Source: Proteromonas lacertae
Lineage: Eukaryota > Sar > Bigyra > Opalinata > Proteromonadidae
NCBI GenBank assembly: GCA_002245135.1
Contig: NGBS01000612.1
Coordinates: 1-64,000, forward strand
DNA length: 64,000 nt
Direction of reading: 5' to 3'
The notes beneath the pieces were generated by a model. It saw nothing but the letters and a program-made list of their open reading frames with translations, was not told where the DNA came from and did no database searches. The translations under genes were made by a program, and so were the position numbers. The stretch's first letter is position 1; each line of letters opens with the position of its first letter. Shown here one piece after another: positions 10,001 through 25,000 of this stretch.

Positions 10001-13000
10001 TCACTGTTGGATTAGTAAAGAAAGAAGATTCAATATTTCCATTTCTACTTGAGCTGGGACTTGCTTCTGTAGATGAAGAATATATAGATTTTTCTTCTTT
10101 CTTTTCTTTTACACTTTCTCTACTTGGATGTAAATATTCTGTTAAAAGTTTTCCTACTATATCAACATTTGGTTTTTTCAATAAATTCCAATGATTACTA
10201 TTCTTAATTTCTACTATTGGATATTGATTATTCCATTTATAAGGTTTCATATTTTCCAATTCAAAATGATCTGGTATAACATTGAATATTGGAATATTAC
10301 ATGATTCTAATGATGTTAGCTTATGTTTCTGCAATACTGATAATGAATGACTGAAATTTATTACACTTTCATATAATTCTTTTGTATCAATTCCTTTACT
10401 AATAATATTTTGCTTTATTAAATTTTCAATAACACCTTCAAATTTAGATTTTAATGTTTTTCTATTGTATACTTCACTATCTAGTTTCAATTGTTTATTT
10501 GTTGATAATTCTATACTCTTTATTAAAGCACCTAATGCACCATCATCACTATTGAATTTATCTGTCAACATATCAGGAACAACCCAATCTAATAATATCA
10601 ACTTTTCTACTTTAATATTGTATTTGTTTGACAATAATAATGATAATTCATAACCTACACAGCCTCCAAATGACCAGCCACCAACAATTATATTCTTCAC
10701 AGATTTTGGAGTGATTATATTCATTATTTCTTTGGCATATATTTCACATAGTTCTTCTATTGAATCATATTTTACTTCCATATTCTTTAATTCATAGAAT
10801 GGATAATTATTACCTATTGATTTTGATAATTCTTTATATAAGAAATCTCCTCTTCCAGCACCTTGTACGAAGAACATAGCTGTATCTTGGGACTTTGATA
10901 CATCTATTGGGACAATTTCTTTTATACAAGAAACTGGCTTAGTATCTTTCTTTTCTACTTTTGCTACTGTTGGTGTAGTAGTAGTAGTTGTTTTCACTGA
11001 CTTTTTGTTATTTAATTTCACTTTTGTAAGTAAATATTTTACTAATTTTATTAATGTGCTATTCTCTGATAATGCATCTGGTTCTATAATAACATTTAAT
11101 TCATCTTTAATAATATTTCTTAATTCCATAACCATTAAACTATCTAAACCCATTTCAGACAATTCACTATCATTATCAAGACTTTGTGTTGATGGTAATC
11201 CTAACAATTTCTTTATTCTTTCATTCAAATTATTTATTAGCATTTCATTTCTTTGTTCAGATGGTGTTTCTTGTAATAAATCTATTAATTTCTTTTCTGA
11301 ACCATTTCCACCACTTGATTGTTTCTTTGGTTGTACTTTTTCTAATAATGGTAATGTATCTGTTGATATTAAATCTAAATAAGGTTTTAAGTATGATATT
11401 GCTACATTTGACATTACATTTTTCAATGACCAATTTAATAATGTCATTCCTGTATTGGGGGGTATTTTATAACCTTCGTTTATATTAATCTTTGAAGCCA
11501 TACCTATATCTTTCCAAGCACCCCAATTGATTGTTAATGATGGTAAATTATGTCTTTGTCTATATATTGTTAAGTTATCTAAGAACGAATTTGCTGCTGC
11601 ATAATTACATTGATTAATATTTCCTATTACAGAAGTTATAGAAGAAAACATTACAAATAAATCAATCGGAAGATCCTTTGTTGATTCATGTAAGTTCCAT
11701 GCTCCTAATATCTTTGACTGCATTACACTTGTGAATCTTGTCCAATTCAAATTCATTAAATTATCATCATCTAATACACCTGCTAAATGGAATATTCCTT
11801 TAATATCTTTATTCTTATATTTATTAATAAGATTTGACACATCATTCATATTTGATACATCACATTGTTCATAGGTTATTATATTATAATAATTTGATAT
11901 AAATTCTTGTATCTTTTGGTTAGATGGAGATCTTCCAAGTATTACTACATTCTTTGCACCATTATCAATTAAATATTTTGTTACTTCCATACCAATACCA
12001 CCTGATCCACCACTGATAATATAAGCACCATTTTCTTTTATTGTTCTATTATATGGTTTATTATTTCTAATTACAATCTTTCCTTTATGTTTTGCTTGTG
12101 ACATGAATCTAAATGAATCAATTACATTTCTTCTTTCAAATAAATGTAATGGTAATGGATGAATTGAACCATTTATTATATCATTGTTTATTATATTGAA
12201 CATTTCAGCTATTACTTCTGGTTGTGTTTTTGCTACATTCATTAAATCAAATGATTTGTATTTTATATCTGGACGTTTCTCTTTCATTTGTTCTTCTGTA
12301 TAAATACCAACTTTTCCAATTTCAATAAACCTTCCATTTGTACCAGTTACTTCGATTGATTTTTCAATGAAATCTCCTGCTAAACTATTCAATACAATAT
12401 CAACACCTTTACCATTTGTTAATTCTTTAATCTTATCAGCAAATTCTAATGTTCTACTATTTAATGCAACATTAACACCATTTGATTTAGCTAAGTTTCT
12501 CTTTTCATCTGTACTTGCTGTACCATATATATAAGCACCTATTTTATGAGCTAATTGAGTAGCTGCAATACCAACACCACCACCTGCTGCATGTATTAAT
12601 ACTTTATCATTTGGTTGGATATTGGCTATATGACATAAACCATAATAAGCAGTTAAGAATGTAACTGGAATAGAAGCAGCTTCTTCATATGATATATTAT
12701 TTGGCTTCTTTACTATTAATAATTCATTAGATAATGCATAATTACTGAAACTTTGCATGATTAAACCATAAACTGAATCACCAACTTTAATATTCTTCAC
12801 ATTTGGACCTATTGCTGTAACTAAGCCACTTCCTTCTAAACCATAGAAATCATTCTTATCAGGATACATATTTAACGCATCCATTACATCTCTGAAGTTA
12901 AGACCTGTTGCTACAATTTGTATTTCTACTTCATTATCTTTTGGTTCTGTTCTTGGAATTGATTTCCAGTATAAATTATTGAGAATACCTTTTTGTGTTA

Positions 13001-16000
13001 TTGTCAAATATTCATTTTCTACATTATTTTGTAAGTTAACTGGTAATTTTTCTAATCTTGGAATATATCTATTATTATTACGAATTGCTACCATTGTTTC
13101 ATTATTTGAATTAATTATTTCTTCAATCATTATTATTATATCTTTATCATTATGATTTAATGATAAATCAATTACATGACATGGTATTTCTGGATGTTCA
13201 AGCACCAAACACTTTGCTATACCTGTAATTGGACTAACTGAAAGATTTGGAATATCAGTTGGTAAAACATTATAACCATTTTGTGTTATTATATAAATTG
13301 GAATATGAATATTACTTTGAATAAGTGTTTGTATATTTAATACAAATTCTTGTACTGATGTGAATGAATTCATTGGCTGTTTTACATCAAATTCGGTATT
13401 ACTGAATATATATATTAATGATGTTTCATCATTAATAGTATTATTATTAATTGATTCTATTATTTGATTGGATAGAATAATTGTTGATTTTTTATCAAGT
13501 GTTGACAATTGTGACTGTATTTGTTCTACTGTTTCATTATTGTCATTTGCTGATATTATTACATATGATGATGTACTGTTATTATTATCATTTGATGAAC
13601 TGTCTAATTGTTGTTGACTCCATTCAATATCAGCTGCATCTGGTAAATTCGTTGGAACAATTAATGAATGAATTAATGAGTTTGATACTGGTTTGAGGCA
13701 TAAGTTGTGTAATTCAATAATTACTTCACCTCTTTCATTGATAAGTTCACCATTACAATAGTAATTATTCTTTGATTCTTTACTTAAATGAACTACAGCA
13801 TACAATTGCGAGAAATTCATATAATTAAGATTTAATACTAATGATTCTATTGAGGAAGGTAATGCTAATTGTTTGGTATATGGTTCAATTACTAATGACA
13901 TTAATTCAATTATAGAATCAATATAAACTGGATATATAGTGTATTTACCTGCATTATTATCATTGGTTAATCTAATTTCACTAATAACGGTATTACTATC
14001 TTTATTACTTCTTAATATATCATTTAATAATTGGAAGTTTGATCCAAATTTAATTCCTGTTTCTGCCATTTTGGTGTAAAAATCTGTTGATGACATTACA
14101 CATTGTGAATCATTGATTACATTGTTAATATCTACTATTTGCGGTTGATTATCTACATTATCAATTTCTACATTTCCTTTTGATCTGAGATTCCATGAGT
14201 TGTTTGATGAGTATAATGAGATTGTAAATTCATTTCCATCATTTAATAATTCAAATATATGACTTTCATCTTTATCAAATACAACTGGTGTATAATAATT
14301 CAAATTAGTTATTGTTATTGATTTCTGGGGTGTTAATTGTGTATAAACTGTATCAAATACCATACTTACATCAAACACAAATGGCATTACAACTACATCA
14401 TATACTACATGATCTTTTAATAATGGTAAATTCTTTACATTCATAATTGTATTAAATACAGTTGTATTCTGAGGTATTAATGATGTGTTTAATTTTCCAG
14501 TAATTAATGGAGATTCATGTGGAATTAGGTTTGATTCTACTGTTTGTATTAATCCACCTTTACCTGATATATCTCTACCTTGTTTCATTCTTTCTGCCAT
14601 ATATTCTACTTTCTCAAATGCATAAGTTGGTAATAACACTTTCTTTCTATTAAATCCTTGTTCAATACTCTTCCATTTTAAAGTAACACCATTTTCGTAT
14701 AATACACAAATACTGTGTAATAAGTCTTTCCAATTATCTGATCCTCGTTTTATACTACTTACATTGAGTGATTTATTATCTGGAATAATTCTACTTGACA
14801 TTCCTAATAATACTGGATGTGGACCACATTCTAAGAATATATCAAACTTTAACGAATCTAATGTTTCAATTGATTGAGTGAATTGAACTGGATTTCGCAA
14901 ATGTTCGACCCAGTAATCAGCGTTACTCATCTCAGTCTTTACTATTTTACCACTTACATTACTAATTATTTGAATGTATGGTTCATTATATTCAATCTCA
15001 TTTGCTACTTTTCTAAATTCTTCTAAGATTGGATTCATCATTGAACTGTGGAAACCATGACTTACTTCTAATCGACTAAATCGAATATTATCTTTCTTCA
15101 ATTCATTCTCAAGTTTTTCAATCTCACTTATTAAACCACTTACTACATTCAGTTTTGGACCATTATAACATCCTATCTCTATACCATTATATTTATTTAT
15201 ATATTCTAACACTTTTTCACTTTCCATAAATACAGCTAACATTCCTCCTTTTCCATGTTCTAAACTACTCATCAATTTACCTCTGGCTGATATCAATTTC
15301 AATCCATCTTCTAAACTCATTATTCCACTTACTACTCCAGCTACATATTCACCTATACTATGACCTAATACACATGAAGCTTCGATTCCAAAACTTGACC
15401 ACATCTTATATAAACTATATTCCATACTGAATAAACAGGGTTGAGTGTATTTTGTATCATTCACTAATTCTTTATTTTCTTCATTATATAATACTTCTAA
15501 TAGATTTGGAGATAAATACGAGGATAATATTCTATTACATTCATCCATATTTTCTTTGAATATTGGTTGAGATTCATATAATTCTTTACCCATATTGAAA
15601 TATTGAGAACCTTGACCTGTAAACATTACTGCTACTGTTTGATGTGGCTCATTACCTAATTTCTTTGAACTACTTTGAATGGCTTTTAGTTGAGACAATG
15701 CATCTTCTTTTGATTCTACTGTACAACATATTCTATATTTGAAGTGTTGTCTACCAATACAACTTGTGTAACAGATATCTTCTATTCTATCATTTGTATT
15801 TTCAATGTAAGTAATATATCTATCAATCAATGCATGTAAACCAGATTCACTCTTTGAGGATATACACAAATCATTACATTTACGAGGTATTTCATCTTCT
15901 TTTACTTCTGGAGCTACATAATTTTCAACTACCATATGAACATTACTTCCACCAAAACCAAAGGAACTTACACCAGCTATTAAATGACCACTTTCATCTT

Positions 16001-19000
16001 CCCATTTCATCTTTTCTAATGGAATCACAGCAGGTATTGTATCTATATTTATCATTGGATTTAGTTTATGGAAATGACATTGAGGAGGTATTGTTTTATT
16101 CTTCATCATCATTATTACTTTCGTTAAACCACTTATACCAGCACTTCCTTCTAAATGACCTATACTGGCTTTTACTGAACCTAATACTAATGGATGATCT
16201 TTACTTCGACCATTTCCTAATACACTTCCTGCTGCTTGAACTTCGATTGGATCTCCTAAGGATGTACCTGTTCCATGAGCTTCTAAATAACTTACTTCAC
16301 TTGGTTTTACATTTCCCATCTTTAAGGCATCACGAATTACCATTTGTTGAGATGGACCATTTGGAGCTGTCAAACTGTTGCTTCTACCATCTTGATTAGT
16401 TGCACTTCCACGAATTATTGCTTGAATATTATCTCCATCTTTTATAGCATCACTTAATCTCTTTAATACTACTACTGAACTACCTTCACCTCGACAGAAT
16501 CCATCAGCTGCTTCATCGAATGTTGCACATCTTCCATTTGGACTTAACATCTTTGCTTTACTGAAATTAACATAAAGATCTGGAGCTAATAACAAATGAG
16601 CACCTCCAGCAACAGCAGCTGTACATTCTCCATTTCTAATGGCTTGACAAGCTAAATGAACAGCAAGCAAAGCAGATGAGCAAGCAGTATCAACAGTAAA
16701 TGCTGGACCTTTAAAACCATATGTATATGAAATACGACCTGCAGCTACACTATCAGCAACACCAGTTCCTGTATAACCAATAATACCTGTTAAATCATTT
16801 GTTTTACTTCCAAGTAATGAATAATCACCAGCACAAATACCTAAGAATGTTCCAATCTTTGCACCTAACCAACTATCTGGTGGAATACCTGCTGTTTCTA
16901 AAGCTTCCCAAGTTACTTCTAATAACATTCTCTGTTGAGGATCCATATGTTCAGCTTCTTTAGGAGAAATACCAAAGAACTTTGCATCAAATTCTTCTAC
17001 ATTAACATTCTTCAAGAAACCGCCACGTTTAGTAAATGCTTTACCAGGTTCATCTTTATCTGCACTGTATATAAGACTATGATCCCATCTATCAGCTGGA
17101 ACATCACTTGTTAAATCTTTACCTGTACTTAATAAATCCCAGAATTCATCAGGAGTATTACCACCACCAGGCATTCTACAACTCATACCTACAATTGCTA
17201 TTGGCTCATTATGACTTAATGCAACTTCAGCTTCTTCTTCTTTATCACCTTCTTCATTGAGTTGGAAGATATCATTCATTATATACTCTGATAATGCATC
17301 TATTGTTGGATAATCGAATAATAAAGATCCTGATAATTCTTGCCCAATCATTTCTGATATATAATTTCTTAATTCAACTGACATTAATGAATCTAAACCA
17401 AGTTCACTCAATGGACGATGTGTATCAATAAAACTCATATCATCTATACCCATAACACTTACTACAGCTTGTTTCAATGAATCACTGATTATAGCTTGAC
17501 GTTTTTCAACTGGTACTTGTTTCACTTTCTTATATAATGCACTATCATTAGCTACTGATGCTTTATTGGATGATTTCTTTGTTGATTTTTGTAAATGCGC
17601 AAATGATTCATATAATGGCGTTATTTTAATACCTGGTCTATTTAGATATTTAGACCATTCTAATGGACATACGATTATTTGTGATAAACCACTTTCTATT
17701 GATTCGCTAAGCAATTGATTAGCATATGTTGGATCTATTAAATTCAATCCCATAGATTCGAATGGTTCTTTTGCTAGATTTGCTGCCATACCAACTGATG
17801 ACCATGGTCCCCAGTTTATTACATTACTACATAGATTATTTGTATGACGATAGTAAGATAAACTATCTAAAAACGCATTACCACAAGCATAATTACTTTG
17901 ACCCACATTTCCAATCACCGATGTTGCACTACTGAATAATACAAACATGTTCAATTTATTATGATTTAAACTTTCTTTATGTAAATTCCAACTTCCTATT
18001 ATCTTAGGATTCATTACATTCTCAAATTCTTCAAATTTCAAATCTTTTATTAATCCATCATTGATTATTCCAGCACAATGAATTATTCCAAATATTTCAT
18101 GATTAGAACTTAACTCTTTAAATACTTTATGAACATCTTCTTCATTTCCTATATCACATTTACCACGAATTATTTCTACTCCTTTTTCTTCCATTTCTTT
18201 TACACTACTTTCAATACGATTATTACTTCCATGTCTTCCAATTAAACAAATATGTTTTCCACCATTCTTTATTAACCATTTCGCAGTTAATAAACCTAAA
18301 CCACCATATCCACCTGTTATTACATATAATCCTTCTGGTGATATTTTCAATGGATTATTTCCACGTTTTGCTTTCTGTATTCTATCAACATATCTATTAC
18401 TATCATTACCTCTATACACTACTTCTCTTTCATCACTTCCACTTTCAATTTCTTTTCGAATTGTATCTATTGATACATTTTCATCAACATCTATTATTGT
18501 ACAATTTACATTTGGTATTTCTAAAGCAATTACTCTTGCAAAACCCAATAATGATGAATGATTTAAGTTTATAATATTTGTTTCATCTTTAGCATAATTA
18601 GCATTCTTTGTTACGATGTACAATCTAGCTTTAATACTGTATTTAATTAACGTTTGTGATAATAAATGTAATGCTTTGACTTGATTCATTAATACATTAT
18701 ATTCATATTCATTAGTATTATCTAATAATGGCCACATGTATAATATTGTTGTAATATCTTTGCTATTTTCAAATACCTTTTGATAATCTTCAATTTCATT
18801 ATATCTAATTGTATATTCATTATTATTATCAGATGATTGATAATTATCTCCTCTCTTTACTGTTATTATTTCTGATACATTCTTTAATTCATTACCTAAT
18901 TTTTCATCAGTGAATAACAAACACTTTGTAATTGGTTGTGATTGTTGTTGATTATCTAATTCTTTCTTTATAAATTGATTCATATAGTAATAATCATTAA

Positions 19001-22000
19001 GATTCTCCTTCAATGACATTGATAATATTTCTTTACTAGCTTTCTTCAACATAAATCCTTGAGCTTCTGCTATTATTGCTCCATTTCCATCTATTAATTT
19101 CAATTCACCATTCAATGTATCTTTTGACAAATCAGAACCTTCTGCTATCTTTGAATAACAATATAATTGAACAAATGGTGGTATTTTTTCATATAATAAA
19201 AATCTCTTCATTCCAACTGGTAAATATGTAACACTATCTTTTGATACAAACTTTGACATTATTGATACAATAATCTGAATACAACAATCGAAATAAACAG
19301 GATACATCAAATATGGATCTGTTGTTGACTTTGGCTCCATCTTTAATTTACATAATGCTTCATTATCATTCTTATAAATTGTTTCTACTAATTGGAATAA
19401 TGGTCCTAATGAATAACTATTCTTCCACATATAATCATAGAATTGTTTCAATGTTACTACATCAGTTAATCTCTTCATTATATTTTCTGGTGTATCGCAT
19501 ACTCCTGCGACAAAGTTACTTGTATTATTTAACACTTTACCCATTGCATTAATCATCCATGAGTTCTCTTTATTAATATCACCACTCTTATAACTGTATA
19601 ATTTCCAATCCATTCTATTATCATCAACTGGTGATAAGTGTAATTGTATTGGTTTGGATGGTATTTCTTCTGTTAATACTAAAGCTGCTGGTATTTGAAC
19701 ATCTTCTAAAACACGAGGGAAGTTATGATACAAATCATAAGATGCTTCTAATATTGTACTTATATCAAATACAGCTGGAACAATACATAAATCATTAATA
19801 ACATGATCTAATAACACTGGTAATGCTTTTGTACTGAAATTGGAATTAAATATAACATCTTGTGCAAATGGAGATTTGATTCTTTGACCACACAATATAT
19901 TTGTTTGTGATAATGTCATTGCACTTGAACTATTTCCACTACCACTAGCACCAAGTGTAATTTGTCTAGCTACATTACTCTGACCATTTTCTAATGCACC
20001 AATCCAATAATGTCTTCTTTGATATGGATATGTTGGTAATATAACTTTATGACATTCAAAACCTTCATCAATTCCATTGAAGTTTACAGAATAACCGATT
20101 GTGTATAACTGTGATAATGAGTTGAATAAATTCTTCCAATTACTACCTGTTTTATCTATTGACTTTATCCATGTCTTATTCTCAATAATTCTACCTGCCA
20201 TTCCTAATAATACTGGATGTGGACCACATTCTAAATAATACTGATATTTCTTTCCTACAAATTCCATCGATTGTGTGAATTGAACTGGATTTCGCAAGTG
20301 TTCTACCCAGTAATCAGCATTTCCCATTGTATCTCTATCTGCTAATGAACCTCTTAAGTTTGATAATATTGGTACTTGTGGAGGATTGTATTTTATTTCA
20401 TTGGCTACTTTTCGAAATTCTTCTAAGATTGGATTCATCATTGAACTGTGGAAACCATGACTTACTTCTAATCGACTAAATCGAATATTATCTTTCTTCA
20501 ATTCATTCTCAAGTTTTTCAATCTCACTTATTAAACCACTTACTACATTCAGTTTGGGACCATTATAACATCCTATCTCTATACCATTATATTTATTTAT
20601 ATATTCTAACACTTTTTCACTTTCTAAAAATACAGCTAACATTCCTCCTTTTCCATGTTCTAAACTACTCATCAATTTACCTCGAGCACTTATCAACTTC
20701 AATCCATCTTCTAAACTCATTATTCCACTTACTACTCCAGCTACATATTCACCTATACTATGACCTAATACACATGATGCTTCGATTCCAAAACTTGACC
20801 ACATCTTGTATAAACTATATTCCATACTGAATAAACAGGGTTGAGTGTATTTTGTATCATTCACCAATTCTTTATTTTCTTCATTATATAATACTTCTAA
20901 TAGATTTGGAGATAAATACGAGGATAATATTCTATTACATTCATCCATATTTTCTTTGAATATTGGTTGAGATTCATATAATTCTTTACCCATATTGAAA
21001 TATTGAGATCCTTGACCTGTAAACATTACTACCAATTCTGGTTGTTTTGTAGATTTCACTTCATTGTATATAATATTTGGAGATTTCTTACCTTGTAAGA
21101 AATCATTCAACTGATCTTGTAATTGTTTAACATTTTGTGTAGTTATTGCTAATCTGTGATTGTAACTAGTTCTACCTGTATTTGCTGTATGACAAACATC
21201 TTTAATATTGACATTACTATTATCTTGTAAGTATTGTATATATTTATGAACCAATTCAATTAGAGCTTCATTTGATTTTGCACTTAATGTGAATATATTA
21301 TCATTTCTCTTACTTAGTGATTGTGAATTCTGTATAACTGGTGCTTCTTCAACTATAACATGAACATTTGTACCACTAAAACCAAATGAACTTACAGCAC
21401 CAATATGTGAATGACCTTGTGAAGTTCTCCAATCAATTGTTTCTTTTGGAACTATTAAATGATTTGCTGATAATGAAATATGTGGATTTTCTTTGACTAA
21501 ATTCAAATGAGCTGGAATCTTTTGATGTGACAAAGACAATATCAATTTGATTAAACCACTTATGCCAGCTGCACCTTCCAAATGTCCAATATTTGTCTTT
21601 ACTGAACCTAAATATAATCCATCTTGTGGATTTCTTCCTTCTTTCATTACACTACATAATGCTTCTACTTCTATTGGATCTCCTAAAGATGTGCCTGTTC
21701 CATGAGCTTCAATATAACTTATATCACTAGCTTTTACATTTGCATCTCTTAAAGCACTTCGAATTACTTTCTGTTGGGATGGACCATTTGGAGCTGTTAA
21801 ACCACTACTTCGACCATCTTGATTTACCGCACTTCCACGAATTATTCCCAATATATTATCATTATCTTTCATTGCATCACTTAATCTCTTTAATACAATT
21901 ATACCACATCCTTCACCTCTTACATAACCATTAGCAGAAGCATCAAATGTTTTACACTTACCATCAGGAGATAACATATGTGCTTTTGAGAAATTGATTG

Positions 22001-25000
22001 ATAAATCTGGAGTTAATAAAAGATTAACACCACCAGCTATTGCCATATTTGTTTCTTTTAATCTCAAGCTCTGACAAGCTAAATGTGTTGCTACTAATGA
22101 AGATGAACATGCTGTATCAATTGAAACTGCTGGACCTTGTAATCCAAATACATAAGATATTCTACCACTTGCTACACTGTTTGCATTTCCTGTACCAAAG
22201 TATTGATCACATAATGTTGGATCTCCAGTCTTAGTTTGTAATAATTGATAATCATTTGAACATATACCTATATAAACACCTGTCTTTGATCCATTAAGAG
22301 ATTCATTTGCATAACCTGCTCTTTCTAATGCTTCCCATGTGACTTCTAATAATAATCTTTGTTGAGGATCCATTCTTTCTGCTTCTTTACCAGCAATATT
22401 GAAGAAGTTAGCATCGAATAAAGCTGGATCTTCTTTTAAGAAACCACCGAATTTACAACACATCTTACCTGGTGCATCTGCATTTGAATCATAATATTCA
22501 TCAATATCCCATCTATTACTTGGCACTTTGGATATACAATCAGTTCCTTTTTCTAATAATTTCCAGAATTCTTCAGGAGTTGAACCTCCATTAGGGAATC
22601 TGCATGATAAACCAACTATTGCTATTGATTCTTTTTCTATTGGAATATCTGATAGTCTTGGTATTGGAATACTACTACTTCTAACATCTGTAAATTGTTC
22701 ACTTTCCATTGTAATTGGGGTTGTTGTTGTTGTAGTTGTACTTGTTGCAGCTTTAGAATCTTGTAATTCTAATACATCATTTAATAAATAATCAGTTACT
22801 GCATTTATATTTGGATAATCAAATAATAATGTGGCAGGTAAACTCTTTCCTACTGATTGTGATATACTATTTCTCAATTCAACTGCCATCAATGAATCTA
22901 AACCCATATCTGTTAATGGACTTGTTGGATCAACTTCATAATTTGAATCTAATGCTAGAATACGTTTTACTTCACTACTAACATAATCTAATATCATATT
23001 TCTTCTTGCTGATTTTGGAGCAGCTTCTAATGATGATATAAATTTATTATCTGAACCTGTTGAAGATGTTGCACCTGAACTTGCTACTTTAACTTTTGTA
23101 ATTGTAAATTCTTTCTGCAAGTTAGACATAATTGAAGAATCCATTGGACCAAATAGTTTCAATGCTGCTTCTGGTATTAATGTAACTTGAGTATAATTTT
23201 GTGTAATTGCTAATTCCATTAAGTTAATACCAACATCACTCTTTATCTGTGTTTCTGGAGGCATCATATTTCCACTACCAGCTTCATTCAATTTAAATGC
23301 CATACCAACATCAGCCCAAGGTCCCCAATTGATTGTTAAGCACGGTAAACCTAATGATTTTCTGTAATATGTCATTGCATCTAAATAACCATTTGCTGCA
23401 GCATAATTCAATTGACCTGAGTTTCCTATTACTGCTGTTGCTGATGAGAATAAAACGAAATAATCTAAATTAATATCTTTTGTTATTTCATGTAAATTAT
23501 AAGTTCCAATAATCTTTGGTAATTGCACAAATTCAAAATCACTCCATGTTAACTTGGATATTAAACTATCTTTAACTATACCTGCACAATGGAAAACACC
23601 TTTCAATGGTAATTTCAATTCAGAAACCACTTTTTTCAACGAATCTAAATTAGATATATCACATTTTGGAGCAATTACTTCAACATTCTTACTGTTTAAT
23701 TCATCAACAAATTCTTTATTCTTATCTGTTACACCTGTTCTTGATAAAATAACTAAACACTTTGCACCTTTTCCAACTAACCATTTTGCTACTAATTGAC
23801 CTATTCCACCAAATCCTCCTGTTATTAAATAACAACCATCTTCTTTAATACTTATCTCATGTGGTGGATGTGGATGAGTTATAACAATCTTACCAATATG
23901 TTTAGCATTCTGCATATATCTAAATGCATCTACTACTTTGGTGTGCTTAAATACTGTTATTGGTAATGGATGTATTGTATTATTACTTAACATTTCTAAT
24001 AATTCATTCATTAATTTGTTAATTAATGGTGGATTCTCACTCCATATTTCTACTAAATCGAAGAAATCATAATATAATGTTGGTTTATAATTCTTAACAT
24101 CTTCTTTACTCCATCTACCTGCTTTACCTATTTCTATAAATCTACCATCAGAAGAAGTACAATCTAATGTTTTTGGTATAAAATCACCATTTAATGAGTT
24201 TAATACAACATCTACACCTTTACCATTTGTTATTTTCATTATTTCTTGACTGAATTCAGTGTTTCTTGAGTTAAATACACGATTTACACCTAATGATAAT
24301 AAGTAATTACGTTTCATATCACTTCCTGCAGTACCAAATATTGTACAACCAATTGACTTAGCGATTTGTACAGCTGCTAAACCTACACCACCAGCTGCAG
24401 CATGAATTAATATTGTATCTTCTTTCTTTAATTTTGCTAAGAATACTAAGCCATAATATGCTGTTAAGAATGTTGCTGGAATAGTTGTAGCTTGTTCATA
24501 AGACATTTCCTTTGGCAATTTCACTATATATTTCGCTTTAGCTATAGCATATGTTCTGAAACAACCTGGAGCTACACCAAATACAGAATCACCAATACTA
24601 AATCCTTGTACATTCTTACCAATTGATGTAATAACACCAGCACATTCACCTCCAAATGGCATATCACCACCACCTGGATATTGACCCATTGCATTTAATA
24701 CATCTCTGAAATTCAAACCAGTTGTAAATACTCTTATTTCTACTTCATCATCTTCTGGATATACTCTTGTTAATGATCCATATTTGAGATTATCTAATTG
24801 ACCTCTACCTGTTGTTGTTAAGATGATTGGATTATCTTTTACTTCATCTGTTGAGATAATTTCTGCTCTTCCCAATTTACCAATATATCGTTTAAATGAT
24901 CTATAACATATCAATTCTTCTGCATTATCTGCAAATATTTCATTCATTGGTAATTGTAATGATGAATCTACATCATTTTCTGTATCGATACATGTAATAT

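Larger units (their letters stand above)
11030..17210 (-). other. PKS module 9: KS-AT-DH-ER-KR-ACP (terminal, fully reducing)
   Basis: KS9 about 17210-15920, AT9 about 15626-14740, DH9 about 14500-13680 (Asp kept in VYIDSIIE, where the usual Gln is Glu), ER9 about 13020-12070, KR9 about 12035-11510 (LDD, B-type), ACP10 about 11220-11030. Its KS matches KS6 of the DH-less module 6, so M9 seems to be a module-6-like KS joined to a fully reducing set. Confidence 0.86.
17270..22635 (-). other. PKS module 8: KS-AT-DH-KR-ACP (alkene-forming)
   Basis: KS8 about 22635-21340, AT8 about 21026-20160, DH8 about 19900-19030, KR8 about 18343-17783, ACP9 about 17480-17270. DH8 has its His in HVINDLCIVP and its Asp in VYFDCCIQ, close to DH5. 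KR8 has the B-type Asp (IIND). All catalytic residues are intact and no frame break occurs. Confidence 0.87.

Noticed and set aside
15830-16399. Plus-strand open frame of 189 codons opposite KS9
   Set aside because: It is antisense to a conserved KS domain, rich in Leu and His as expected from reading that DNA backwards, and recurs wherever the KS repeat recurs (for example 32466-32687).
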